From Shewanella hanedai (GTDB lineage Bacteria > Pseudomonadota > Gammaproteobacteria > Enterobacterales > Shewanellaceae): a DNA stretch of 64,000 bases. The notes under the pieces were generated by a model that saw only the letters and a list, made by a program, of their open reading frames with translations, did no database searches and had not been told where the DNA came from. Positions 28,230-36,634 of this stretch are shown one piece after another. A program made the position numbers and the translations under genes. Location of the stretch: assembly GCF_007197645.1 (NCBI RefSeq), contig NZ_VKGK01000001.1, forward strand, positions 403,259 through 467,258, given 5' to 3'. The stretch's first letter is position 1, and every line of letters starts with the position of its first letter.

Positions 28230-29300
28230 ATGAAATATAAAAAAATTATAAGTGCTATCGCGACTTCAATTGTTCTTTTGTCTCCAACTAGCCACGCTGG
28301 TGAGCTGTTTGATTGGTATGGCAGTATTAGAGCTCAAGTACAAGATACGAATAAAGGTGAGCTTGAATATAAGGATAATTATTCTCGATTAGGTGCTGCT
28401 GGAAGTGCAGAAATTTTGGATGGCATTAAAGCCAGTTATAACGTTGAGTTTAGACTATTTACTAGCGATGGTTCTTTTGCTGGAAGTGATACCCGCGCAC
28501 GATTGGCCAATATTGGTCTAGAGAGTGAATATGGTTCACTGTTAATTGGTAAGCAGTATTCGCCACAATGGAACTACACCAATAACGCCATTGATATCTT
28601 TGCCGATGTTGACCAATCTGCTGGCTGTACCAATGAGTCTTCAGGGGTTATTTGTCACACTAGCCGTTATGGTTTATTTGGCTATGATGAGGCGGGTAAT
28701 GGGCACTATGTTGAGGTGTTAAGGCCTGATAGAGCGGTCACGTATACCACCCCAGATCTCAATGGATTTCAAGCATCGGCCATGGCTATTTTAAATGATG
28801 GTGATGTTAAATCAAACGCAGCGGGAACCGATAATGAGAGCTTGGTTGGTTACAATATTGCTGCAAAATACACGTGGCAAGATCTGACTTTCTCTGCTGC
28901 CCGCTTTGCCGTTGATTCATTTGTTGAAGAAGCCAGTATCGATTCGGTTCAAGTGGTGTATAACCACGAGAACTTAAGCTTAGCTGCGCACTATCAAATA
29001 TCTGAAGATCTAAGATTTTATGAAGGTTTACCAGCTGCTGGCGAGATGGTTGATGAGAAAGTCTATGAAATCTACGTAGGGTATAAGTTTACTGATGTGC
29101 AGGTACAAGCGGCATATTCAATCGTTGATATGACCTCAAAAAGCAATGTGAATGTCGACACCGATCACTTCCTAATTGATGTTATCTACCCGCATAAGTA
29201 TGGCAAGTTTTATGCGGAATATAGCATGTGGGGAGATGAAGCTGAGGAGTTATTTATTGCGGCTGATACAGTGCTCGTCGGTGTACAATTTGATTTCTAA
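28230..29300 (+). CDS. Gram-negative general porin
   Basis: A 356-residue outer-membrane porin precursor with a signal peptide (about residues 1-23, cut after SHA). It has the mature N-terminus GELFDWYGSIRAQVQ, the trimeric-porin motif SRLGAAGSAEILDGIKASYNVEFR, ANIGLESEYGSLLIGKQYSPQ, and a final beta strand ending in Phe (VGVQFDF). It follows the DUF3726-like gene after 264 bp, so it may have its own promoter, but it plausibly serves as the outer-membrane entry for the BCCT substrate. A strong hairpin and a terminator lie downstream. Confidence 0.88.
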   Translation: MKYKKIISAIATSIVLLSPTSHAGELFDWYGSIRAQVQDTNKGELEYKDNYSRLGAAGSAEILDGIKASYNVEFRLFTSDGSFAGSDTRARLANIGLESEYGSLLIGKQYSPQWNYTNNAIDIFADVDQSAGCTNESSGVICHTSRYGLFGYDEAGNGHYVEVLRPDRAVTYTTPDLNGFQASAMAILNDGDVKSNAAGTDNESLVGYNIAAKYTWQDLTFSAARFAVDSFVEEASIDSVQVVYNHENLSLAAHYQISEDLRFYEGLPAAGEMVDEKVYEIYVGYKFTDVQVQAAYSIVDMTSKSNVNVDTDHFLIDVIYPHKYGKFYAEYSMWGDEAEELFIAADTVLVGVQFDF

Positions 29301-29312
29301 GGTCACTGTGCA

Positions 29313-29342
29313 CTTATCTAAAGCAGTAGTGCTTTAGATAAG
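29313..29342 (+). other. Perfect 13-bp hairpin after the porin stop codon
   Basis: CTTATCTAAAGCA (29313-29325) and TGCTTTAGATAAG (29330-29342) pair perfectly around a GTAG tetraloop. No T run follows, so it looks like a 3'-UTR stabilising or processing hairpin, not a terminator. Confidence 0.55.
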
Positions 29343-29414
29343 AGTTAAATTTAGAACACTGAATTTAGGACTCTTTTTTAGAAAACTGGTTTTAGAACCC
29401 AACCCTGGTAGTTC

Positions 29415-29450
29415 AAAGGCGCCCTATGATTTTTCAGGGCGCCTTTTCTT
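29415..29450. terminator. Bidirectional terminator between porin and MFS genes
   Basis: An 11-base perfect stem (AAAGGCGCCCT at 29415-29425, AGGGCGCCTTT at 29436-29446) with a ten-base loop and T on both strands. It sits between convergent genes and can serve both. Confidence 0.8.
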
Positions 29451-29467
29451 ATTCTGAGAAGGAATAA

Positions 29468-30721
29468 CTAGGTCGATAAAAAATTATCGCTTTTAGAATG
29501 AAAGCTTTTTTTCGGAGGAAGGATAATATCGCTCTTGGATGCAAGTAGGGCAAAGATGCTCCAGAGCACATTACTCAATGCACAGATTATTAGCGGTAAA
29601 GTCCAGCTTTGCATCTGTTCATGAATAGCTCCCATCATTATGGGACCCGTTGCCGCAAGCAAATAACCCAAAAATTGAGCCATGCCAGAGAGGGTTGCAG
29701 CTTGATGTGCATCAGATGTTCGCAGACTGATGAGGGCTAAAGCGACGATAAAACCACCGCCAGCACCAAATCCAAATAGCATGGCCCACAATATGGCGAG
29801 TGAAGGGGCGATGATTAACCCTGTAATACCGATAAAGGCCAGTAAGGTTAAACTCAAACTCAATAGTCGCTTATCTTGAATTCTGGACATAAGCGGGATC
29901 AATACAATCGCAGGTACGGCGGTGAAAAGTTGCAGTAATCCATGAATGACACCTGCTTGTTCATGGCTGTAACCTTTATCGACCAAAATGGTGGGCAGCC
30001 AGCTAATAAAGATGTACATCAAAAATGAATTAAAGGCCAAAAATAGCGTGATTTGCCATGCTTGAGCCGAGCGCCAAAGGTAACTGTGGCTATCGAGTTC
30101 GGTGATATCTGCTGTTGGAGGAGTATGGTTTCTCATCTGAGGTAACCAGACCAAGATAGCGATGATGGGGAAGATGACTATCCCACCCAAAGCGAAGGCC
30201 CAATTGGGAATAAAAGAGATGGCTAGAGTATCTGCTAAGTGTGTCATCGGAATAGCTAAACTGGCACTCAGCGCTGAACCCACTCCCATCATGAGCACAT
30301 AGATAGAGGTGATGGTTGTGACCTTGTTTGGAAAATCTCGTTTCATTAAGCTAGGCAACAAAACGTTGGCAATGGCTATTCCTGCCCCTATGGTAACCGT
30401 GCCGATAAACAATGTCGTCGTCGACCCTAATGAGCGCATGGTGATCCCTGTAAGCACCAATATTAATGAGGTCATCAGCGCGTGTTCAAGACCATGCTTT
30501 CTCGCTAACTTTGAAGCAACAGGTGAGAAAATAGCAAAAGCCAGTAAAGGCAGTGTCGTTAACATGCCAGCTTGAGTGGCTGATAGATTAAGCTGGTCTC
30601 TGATTAGATCGAGTAACGGACCAACACCAGTGATAGGGCTTCGCAGAGAGATGGCAATTAATAAAATTCCGAAGAGTAAGAAAGCCGTATTGTTGATTCG
30701 AGAAGGTTGAACTTGTGTCAC
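29468..30721 (-). CDS. MFS transporter, CynX/NimT type
   Basis: A 417-residue inner-membrane carrier with about 12 spans. The opening (LFGILLIAISLRSPITGVGPLLDLI), the loop MLTTLPLLAFAIFSPVASKLARKHGLE and the second-half repeat match the cyanate/nitroimidazole transporter branch of the major facilitator family. GTG 30721 with GAGG upstream is the start. It is divergent from an AraC regulator with a 106-bp gap, a common arrangement for a regulator and its target exporter. The substrate is not predictable. Confidence 0.85.
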   Translation of the reverse strand: MTQVQPSRINNTAFLLFGILLIAISLRSPITGVGPLLDLIRDQLNLSATQAGMLTTLPLLAFAIFSPVASKLARKHGLEHALMTSLILVLTGITMRSLGSTTTLFIGTVTIGAGIAIANVLLPSLMKRDFPNKVTTITSIYVLMMGVGSALSASLAIPMTHLADTLAISFIPNWAFALGGIVIFPIIAILVWLPQMRNHTPPTADITELDSHSYLWRSAQAWQITLFLAFNSFLMYIFISWLPTILVDKGYSHEQAGVIHGLLQLFTAVPAIVLIPLMSRIQDKRLLSLSLTLLAFIGITGLIIAPSLAILWAMLFGFGAGGGFIVALALISLRTSDAHQAATLSGMAQFLGYLLAATGPIMMGAIHEQMQSWTLPLIICALSNVLWSIFALLASKSDIILPPKKSFHSKSDNFLST

Positions 30722-30827
30722 TGAAAATTCCTCATTTTAGACACTGCTGATATAGAGGTATATTACTCCTCATTTTTATTGCTGAATTAAGTTATAGTGA
30801 CTTTATATATCTAAAAACGGTCAAGTC

Positions 30828-31613
30828 ATGCACTCAAAACCGCCTGTGTTTACAGATTTTCATTCCGACAGTTATCCGCAGAAAGTGGTCTCATTAAGGG
30901 CGACCGGAGGAGACAGAGAAGCAGAAACCCCTTTTCATCAACATCATAAATGCCAGCTTGTTATGGCCTTGAGTGGGTTTGTAAAGTGCAAAATTGCTGA
31001 TGCTATCTGGATGGTACCTCCCAACTGTGCAGTGTGGATCCCAAGTCAGGTTCCCCACAGTAATAAGATCTCCAGTAATGCAGAGGTGTGCATGTTGTTC
31101 ATCGATCCTGATGTCGAAGGCATGCCAGATAAAAGTTGTACGTTATCCGTGTCGCCCTTAGTGCGTGAGTTAATCATCTATTTATGCGAACAAGAGCAAC
31201 GCTACCTTGCTGACAGTCCTACAGCTAAGCTAGTGGATGTGTTAATTGAACAATTACAAAGCATGCCAACCGAGCACTTTGACTTCCCAATTCCAGCAGA
31301 GCCGAGGTTAAATGCCATAGCGTCACAACTGATGGCAACGCCAGCTGATAGGCGTGGTGTGGGAGAGTGGGCTAAGCAGCATGCCATGAGTGAGCGTACC
31401 TTAGCCAGACTGGTTAAACAGAAAACAGGGCTGACTTTTGGTCGCTGGCGAGGTCAATTGCATCTGGTGTTAGCCCTGCAAAAGTTAACGACTGGGGATT
31501 CAGTGCAACGTATTGCTGATGAACTCGGTTATGAGTCAGTGGGTGCGTTCATTACTTTTTTTAAGAAGACCTTAGGCCAACCGCCAAAACAGTATATGAA
31601 GCAAAAGGATTAA
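30828..31613 (+). CDS. AraC-family transcriptional regulator with cupin N-terminus
   Basis: A 261-residue regulator. The N-terminal half is a cupin sensor (TPFHQHHKCQLVMALSGFV; PPNCAVWIPSQVPHS), and the C-terminal 95 residues carry two helix-turn-helix units (WAKQHAMSERTLARLVKQKTG and VQRIADELGYESVGAFITFFKKTLGQPPKQYM). It most likely regulates the divergent CynX-type transporter. The stop codon is two bases from a MITE-like repeat, so its terminator may be supplied by the repeat. Confidence 0.87.
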   Translation: MHSKPPVFTDFHSDSYPQKVVSLRATGGDREAETPFHQHHKCQLVMALSGFVKCKIADAIWMVPPNCAVWIPSQVPHSNKISSNAEVCMLFIDPDVEGMPDKSCTLSVSPLVRELIIYLCEQEQRYLADSPTAKLVDVLIEQLQSMPTEHFDFPIPAEPRLNAIASQLMATPADRRGVGEWAKQHAMSERTLARLVKQKTGLTFGRWRGQLHLVLALQKLTTGDSVQRIADELGYESVGAFITFFKKTLGQPPKQYMKQKD

Positions 31614-31615
31614 CC

Positions 31616-31926
31616 TTATACCAATCAATATAAAGATTTGATCACTCAGCGAGAATTTATACCAATCAGTATAAAGATTTGATCGCTCAGCGAGAGTTTA
31701 GCGGTGCTGAGGCAAGGCAACGAGTGAAGAGCATAGTTGTTCTACGGTCAAGCTCGTTAACACAGTATCAGCACCGCTAAAACTCGCCAGTAAGGAGTGT
31801 TTTTGGCTTTCTACTTCTACGTTGAATGAACTCACAAGGGAACAACCATTCTATTATCCATTCGCCTTGAATTAGTTTGCCAAAAGACACTCTGAGTAGA
31901 TCAACTTCTTATACTGATTGGTATTA
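31616..31926. mobile_element. MITE-like element, copy 1, with a duplicated 41-bp end
   Basis: A full 270-bp element (31657-31926) is preceded by a 41-bp partial copy of its left end (31616-31656). Ends are TTATACCAATCAGTATAA-like and inverted at the right edge (TATACTGATTGGTAT). Inside is an imperfect palindrome around GAGTTTAGCGGTGCTGA and TCAGCACCGCTAAAACTC. It holds no coding frame of note. The same element lies inverted at 40116-40385 and partly at 63547-63584. Confidence 0.85.
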
Positions 31927-31990
31927 GCGGTCCCGTTCTTGTTTGAACGGGCTCTTGAGTCAATGTCATACTCTGGTCGTTTGCGGATTT

Positions 31991-33601
31991 CTACCAAAGC
32001 TTTCTAGGGTGAGGTATGTACTTTTGTAATGGAAATTTAGGCGTGAAACTGTTGATACATTCAGCGTTGTTTCTACGTTGGTTGTAGCGGCCATAAATAT
32101 TCTGCAGTTTATCTAAGGGCATAGGCTGAGAATATAGGTAGCCTTGGTGTAAGTAGACCCCCTTTTTGCTGAGGTAGTCAGCTTGGGCTTGAGTTTCAAC
32201 GCCTTCAGCAATCATCTCCATTTTAGACTCGTGTCCAAATGCGATAATCGCGTTAAGTACGCCCGCCTTTAAATCGTCGGTGCCGATAGTGTCGATAAAC
32301 ATTTTATCGATTTTTATACAGTTAAGCCCAAGTCTTTGTAGGTAACTAAAGCCCCCAAATCCAGTGCCAAAATCATCCAACTTAAAACCTTTGCAGTGAG
32401 AAGTCAGTTGGTTGATCTCTATGATGGCTTTCTCAAAGTGGGCCATCGGTTTACGCTCGGTTAATTCAAAGCTGAGTCGCTGAGTGTCTTGGTTGGCGTG
32501 CTTTTCAAACCATTGGCTTAGCAGCCCTTTCTCAAGGTGTTCAGCAACAATGTTGACGCTGACCCAACCAATAAGCATAGGCATATCTTGTTTGACCTGT
32601 GCCAATGTTGACTCAGTGATCGGAATGACAAGCCCCGAGTCTTCTGCATAGGGAATGAACTGGTTTGGCGATACCAATTCACCATCACTTCTTTGCCAGC
32701 GAACCAGCATCTCTTGCCCCACAATTTCATTGGTGCGAGAGTCAATGACTATCTGATAGTAAGGGATAAATTCATTATTCTTCAAACCGTTTTCAAGCAT
32801 GTTTTCCAAGGAGACTTGTTGGTGCAACCAATGCCAAAAATAGATGCCACATAAGGAGGATAAAATTAAACTTAGGGACAACAAATGAAGCCAGCTTTTT
32901 TCTTTATAATCTAGAAACATGGCATCGCCACTGATCAAGGTTTGGGTCAAGTCTAAAGAGGGAATATAACGGGTAATACTCCGACTGTTTTTTGTATTAG
33001 AGACAGTCTGCTTACCTCGTGAAACTAAAGGTAAATCATGATACTGAATATCGACTTGATAACAGTTAGGACAAAGCTCGTTCAAAAAACTATTGAATAC
33101 AGTGCTATTGGCAACTCCAACCAAGCGGTGTTCACCGACAGGGATTTCAAAAATAAAGTTACGGAAAAACGGGTTTCGATTAATCGACGTACTTATTTTA
33201 ACCGGCGTGTCTGGCAATATCTTAGTGTCATCAGCTTCATAGTAATATGGCACTGACAAGTTAGAGCACTTCTTGCCATTAGCGAGCTCCATTTGAACAA
33301 GCCGTACCATGTCAGGGCTGAATTCAGGACTTTTTAATAGGGCGATATCTGCTTCACTACAGGTCCAAGTGAGTTGGCCTAAGATACCTTCTGCTTCTGG
33401 AGTAGAGGAAGATAACATACGTTCTATCATAAGCTCTTCGAGCAGATCAAAATCCTGCTGAAGTTTGGTTACTAACTCATATTGTGCCACTTGCGGGTGA
33501 ATTAATGCCACCAACAATAAAGGGATAATAAAAATAAGCAGGGTGCTAAACCATGGGAATTTTAAATAATGGTATAAGCGAGGTGGAAGCTTAGTTAGCA
33601 A
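31991..33601 (-). CDS. CSS-motif EAL-domain c-di-GMP phosphodiesterase
   Basis: A 536-residue protein predicted to hydrolyse c-di-GMP to pGpG. It has an N-terminal span (about 17-35), a periplasmic CSS-motif domain with cysteines (TCSEAD; KKCSNLS), a second span near 240-258 and a C-terminal EAL domain (about 275-505). The signature reads GQEMLVRW (EML for EAL). The other catalytic residues look intact: VNIVAEHL, ELTERKP, KLDDFGTGFGGF, KIDKMFID and IAEGVETQ. The periplasmic cysteines in such proteins can respond to DsbA/DsbB redox state. TTG 33601 is the probable start, with no ATG available before the first span. Confidence 0.88.
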   Translation of the reverse strand: MLTKLPPRLYHYLKFPWFSTLLIFIIPLLLVALIHPQVAQYELVTKLQQDFDLLEELMIERMLSSSTPEAEGILGQLTWTCSEADIALLKSPEFSPDMVRLVQMELANGKKCSNLSVPYYYEADDTKILPDTPVKISTSINRNPFFRNFIFEIPVGEHRLVGVANSTVFNSFLNELCPNCYQVDIQYHDLPLVSRGKQTVSNTKNSRSITRYIPSLDLTQTLISGDAMFLDYKEKSWLHLLSLSLILSSLCGIYFWHWLHQQVSLENMLENGLKNNEFIPYYQIVIDSRTNEIVGQEMLVRWQRSDGELVSPNQFIPYAEDSGLVIPITESTLAQVKQDMPMLIGWVSVNIVAEHLEKGLLSQWFEKHANQDTQRLSFELTERKPMAHFEKAIIEINQLTSHCKGFKLDDFGTGFGGFSYLQRLGLNCIKIDKMFIDTIGTDDLKAGVLNAIIAFGHESKMEMIAEGVETQAQADYLSKKGVYLHQGYLYSQPMPLDKLQNIYGRYNQRRNNAECINSFTPKFPLQKYIPHPRKLW

Positions 33602-34061
33602 GGTTGTAGTCTCTAAGAGGGCGTTGTCGCAAACGTGAAATATAGGTTTAGCTGATCTAGCTATTAAGTTAGCTGTACATTGCGTGTACGGTTAAGGAGG
33701 CGCATTATCCACCTAATTACATTTGCTTCTGTGAACTAAAGCACAGAATTTAAAAGGTTAATCTAAATAGTGATAAAGTATGATGTCACCATTATTCGAT
33801 TGATTCTCTTGCCTTAATTGGTTTTTTACGTGTGATCGGCTGTATTTAAAGGTTTTGAGTAGACGAATTAATGCTGTTGTTGCACCCTAGAATCAAGGGG
33901 AGTGAGCACAAAGGCAAAGTTAAAAGGCACGTGGCTGCTGGAAATTTTTCTTGTGAAAGAATGGTCTTATATCCGTTAAATGTTATAAATTTGAGTAGTG
34001 CTAGATTCAAGTCATTAAATGTATATGCCCAAGTAATTTGAGTATGTTAGGAGATAGATTC
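33602..34061. promoter_or_regulatory. Divergent intergenic region with a small inverted repeat
   Basis: About 460 bases between the EAL gene and msrA. GTACA-ttgcg-TGTAC (33675-33689) is a perfect 5-5-5 inverted repeat and may be an operator. An AAGGAGG lies at 33694 but no start codon follows it. No RNA gene is recognised. Confidence 0.3.
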
Positions 34062-34565
34062 ATGGCAGTAGAAAAAGCGATTTTAGCGGGTGGATGTTTT
34101 TGGGGAATGCAGGATCTTATCCGTAAGCGTACTGGCGTAATATCCACGCGAGTAGGTTATACCGGTGGTGATGTTGTTAATGCCACCTATAGAGATCATG
34201 GTAATCATGCTGAAGGCATTGAGATTTTATTTGATAATACGCTGACAAGTTTCAATGAGATTTTAGCTTTCTTTTTTCAAATACATGATCCATCAACATC
34301 AGACAGACAAGGCAACGACAAAGGAGCGTCTTATCGCTCAGCTATCTTTTATGACTCTAATGAACAAAAAACGTTAGCCGAAAAGATGATCGCGCGGATC
34401 AATGCTTCAGGGATCTGGCCTGGGACTGTGGTGACTGAGCTTTCTCCAGCTGGTGACTTTTGGCAAGCAGAGCCTGAACATCAAGATTACCTTGAACTCA
34501 GACCTAACGGTTACACTTGTCATTTTCCTCGCCCTGATTGGGTTTTACCCCATGAAGACTCATAG
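34062..34565 (+). CDS. msrA: Peptide-methionine (S)-S-oxide reductase MsrA
   Basis: Repairs methionine-S-sulfoxide in proteins and free methionine. The 167-residue protein is a normal-length MsrA with the active site GGCFWG (Cys12), [51 protein letters not shown] and [14 protein letters not shown] nine bases before ATG 34062 decides the start; the frame extends to 34038. The selO gene begins just after its end, so the two redox proteins form an operon. Confidence 0.93.
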   Translation: MAVEKAILAGGCFWGMQDLIRKRTGVISTRVGYTGGDVVNATYRDHGNHAEGIEILFDNTLTSFNEILAFFFQIHDPSTSDRQGNDKGASYRSAIFYDSNEQKTLAEKMIARINASGIWPGTVVTELSPAGDFWQAEPEHQDYLELRPNGYTCHFPRPDWVLPHEDS

Positions 34566-34602
34566 GTTTACGACACACAGTTTTGATAAAATGGACATAA
34601 AG

Positions 34603-36084
34603 ATGAGTGATGAAAAGATCGATCTGGGTTTAGCTTTTGATAACAGTTACGCCAAAGAACTGGAAGATTTTTATCTCACTTGCTCGGGAGCTAAAGCACC
34701 AGTCCCGGAACTGATTAAGCTCAACCGACCTTTGGCTGAGCGCATCGGGTTGAGTAACACTGACTCTGAGTCGCTAGCGCAAGTCTTCTCTGGTAGCGAG
34801 GTCTCAGTGGGTTCATTGCCGCTGGCACAAGCCTACGCCGGACATCAGTTTGGCGGCTTCAGCCCACAATTGGGGGACGGTCGGGCCTTGCTACTTGGCG
34901 AGGTGCTGGACCAAGAGGGTAAGCGACTGGACATCCAGCTTAAAGGCTCGGGTCGAACTCCATTTTCACGAGGCGGAGATGGTAAAGCGGTACTGGGTGC
35001 AGTACTGCGGGAATACATTTTGAGTGAGGCCATGTTTGCTCTGGATATTCCAACCACAAGAGCGCTTGCTGTCGTGACAACAGGTGAGCCTATCTACCGC
35101 ACTCAATATCTGCCGGGGGCAGTGTTAACCCGTGTGGCATCGAGTCATTTACGCGTTGGAACCTTCCAATACTTTGCATCCCGCGGTGAGCAAGAGAAGG
35201 TCAAACAGTTAGCTGATTATGCGATAGCTCGTCATTATTCTGAGCTTAAAGGGAGTAAACAGGTTTATGTAGACTTCCTTTGTGCAGTGAGAGATAAGCA
35301 GGCTGAGCTGGTGGCGAAATGGCTATTGGTTGGTTTTATTCATGGCGTGATGAATACCGATAATATGACTATTAGTGGTGAAACTATCGACTATGGTCCT
35401 TGTGCTTTTATGGACAACTATGGCGCTGACACTGTGTTTAGCTCTATCGATAGAGATGGACGCTACTCCTACAGTAATCAGCCCGTTATGGCTCAATGGG
35501 ATCTTGCTCGATTAGCTGAAACGTTATTGCCATTACTCCATGAAGATCAAGATGAAGCGATTGAAATAGCCACTAAAGCCGTGACTGATTTTTGGGATGT
35601 TTTTCAGCACCATTGGGTTACAGGTATGCGGGCTAAACTGGGACTCTCGACGGAAGAAGAGGACGACTTTGCCTTAGGTGAACAACTGCTTGAATCTATG
35701 TCTGGAGAGGAGGTGGACTTTACTCATCTGTTCCGTCAACTTGCCGACGATGTAGAAAAAGGGACTAATGAAAGCCAAACGCTATTTAACAATGCTGATA
35801 AGTTTTTGTTATGGCGAGAAAGCTGGTTAGCACGTTTGGCAAGAGATACGCTTTCAATGCCAGAACGCATCGCCATGATGAACTTGGCGAATCCTATTTA
35901 TATCGCAAGGAATCATCAAGTTGAGCGAGCTATCGAAGCTGCAGAGCAGCGAGGTGATTATCAGCCTTTTGAGAAGTTAATCACCGTATTAGCCACCCCA
36001 TATACACAGCAAGCAGATGCGCAGGAATATGCTGAAGCAGCGCCTTTGGAGTTCGGATCTTACACTACCTTCTGCGGAACATAA
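34603..36084 (+). CDS. selO: SelO/YdiU-family protein adenylyltransferase (AMPylator pseudokinase)
   Basis: SelO transfers AMP from ATP to protein hydroxyls and is linked to redox homeostasis. The protein has about 493 residues (E. coli YdiU has 478). Family segments include AGHQFGGFSPQLGDGRALLLGE, IQLKGSGRTPFSRGGDGKAVLGAVLREY and the metal-binding MNTDNMTISGETIDYGPCAFMD. The C-terminus ends TTFCGT, with a Cys near the end as in other bacterial members where eukaryotes have selenocysteine. ATG 34603 has GGA seven bases upstream; ATG 34591 and ATG 34552 (overlapping msrA) are alternatives. Coupling with msrA supports an oxidative-stress role. Confidence 0.9.
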   Translation: MSDEKIDLGLAFDNSYAKELEDFYLTCSGAKAPVPELIKLNRPLAERIGLSNTDSESLAQVFSGSEVSVGSLPLAQAYAGHQFGGFSPQLGDGRALLLGEVLDQEGKRLDIQLKGSGRTPFSRGGDGKAVLGAVLREYILSEAMFALDIPTTRALAVVTTGEPIYRTQYLPGAVLTRVASSHLRVGTFQYFASRGEQEKVKQLADYAIARHYSELKGSKQVYVDFLCAVRDKQAELVAKWLLVGFIHGVMNTDNMTISGETIDYGPCAFMDNYGADTVFSSIDRDGRYSYSNQPVMAQWDLARLAETLLPLLHEDQDEAIEIATKAVTDFWDVFQHHWVTGMRAKLGLSTEEEDDFALGEQLLESMSGEEVDFTHLFRQLADDVEKGTNESQTLFNNADKFLLWRESWLARLARDTLSMPERIAMMNLANPIYIARNHQVERAIEAAEQRGDYQPFEKLITVLATPYTQQADAQEYAEAAPLEFGSYTTFCGT

Positions 36085-36257
36085 TGGTATTGCAGTGAAG
36101 CAGTCATTTTATTTTTGACTCAATGTAGAAATGTCACTCCTTGGTTCGTCTTTAATGTATCTACGCTAATTAATAGGTTTGTTCAGATTAGCTTAGATAC
36201 ACCTATTGTTTAAATAAAAAAATGTAATACATATCTATTGATATCAAGGAGATATAA

Positions 36258-36605
36258 ATGAAATTTTTAGCATTGCTCTATGCCCAGCCTCAGAACGAGC
36301 CGCAATACAATACGCCTGAGTGGGATGAGATGATCCAAGAGTTTATGACGCTCACTGAGCTGTATAAAAATAAAGGTGTGTTTATTGCGGGTGAAGGACT
36401 GCAGGATGCCAGTACAGCGACATCAATAAAAGTGCGCGCTAACCAGTCAGAGTTGCATGACGGTCCTTTTGCTGAAACCAAAGAGCAGTTGGGGGGCTTC
36501 TATTTACTTGATTGCAAGGATTTAGAAGAAGCCTTGATGTACGCCGCTAAGATCCCAGTGGCTAAATGGGGCACGGTTGAAGTCCGTCCGGTAGCGGAAT
36601 ATTAA
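36258..36605 (+). CDS. YCII-related (DGPF) domain protein
   Basis: A 115-residue single-domain protein of the YCII/DGPF family, named after the motif seen here as HDGPFAETKEQLGGFYLLD. The ferredoxin-like fold has possible catalytic His/Asp residues, but no firm activity is known. Such proteins are characteristically encoded next to ECF42-type sigma factors, and one starts 29 bp after the stop here. A possible AAGGAGATAT Shine-Dalgarno sequence lies just before ATG 36258. Confidence 0.88.
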   Translation: MKFLALLYAQPQNEPQYNTPEWDEMIQEFMTLTELYKNKGVFIAGEGLQDASTATSIKVRANQSELHDGPFAETKEQLGGFYLLDCKDLEEALMYAAKIPVAKWGTVEVRPVAEY

Positions 36606-36634
36606 TATCAGCTTCCCTTTGACAGGTGATATCA

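Noticed and set aside
33690..33720. AAGGAGG as the ribosome binding site of a hidden gene
   Set aside because: No ATG, GTG or TTG follows at a usable distance with an open frame.
33900..33985. 25-codon GTG frame before msrA (STKAKLKGTWLLEIF)
   Set aside because: The GGGGA overlaps the start with no spacing, and there is no sign of a leader-peptide motif or attenuator.
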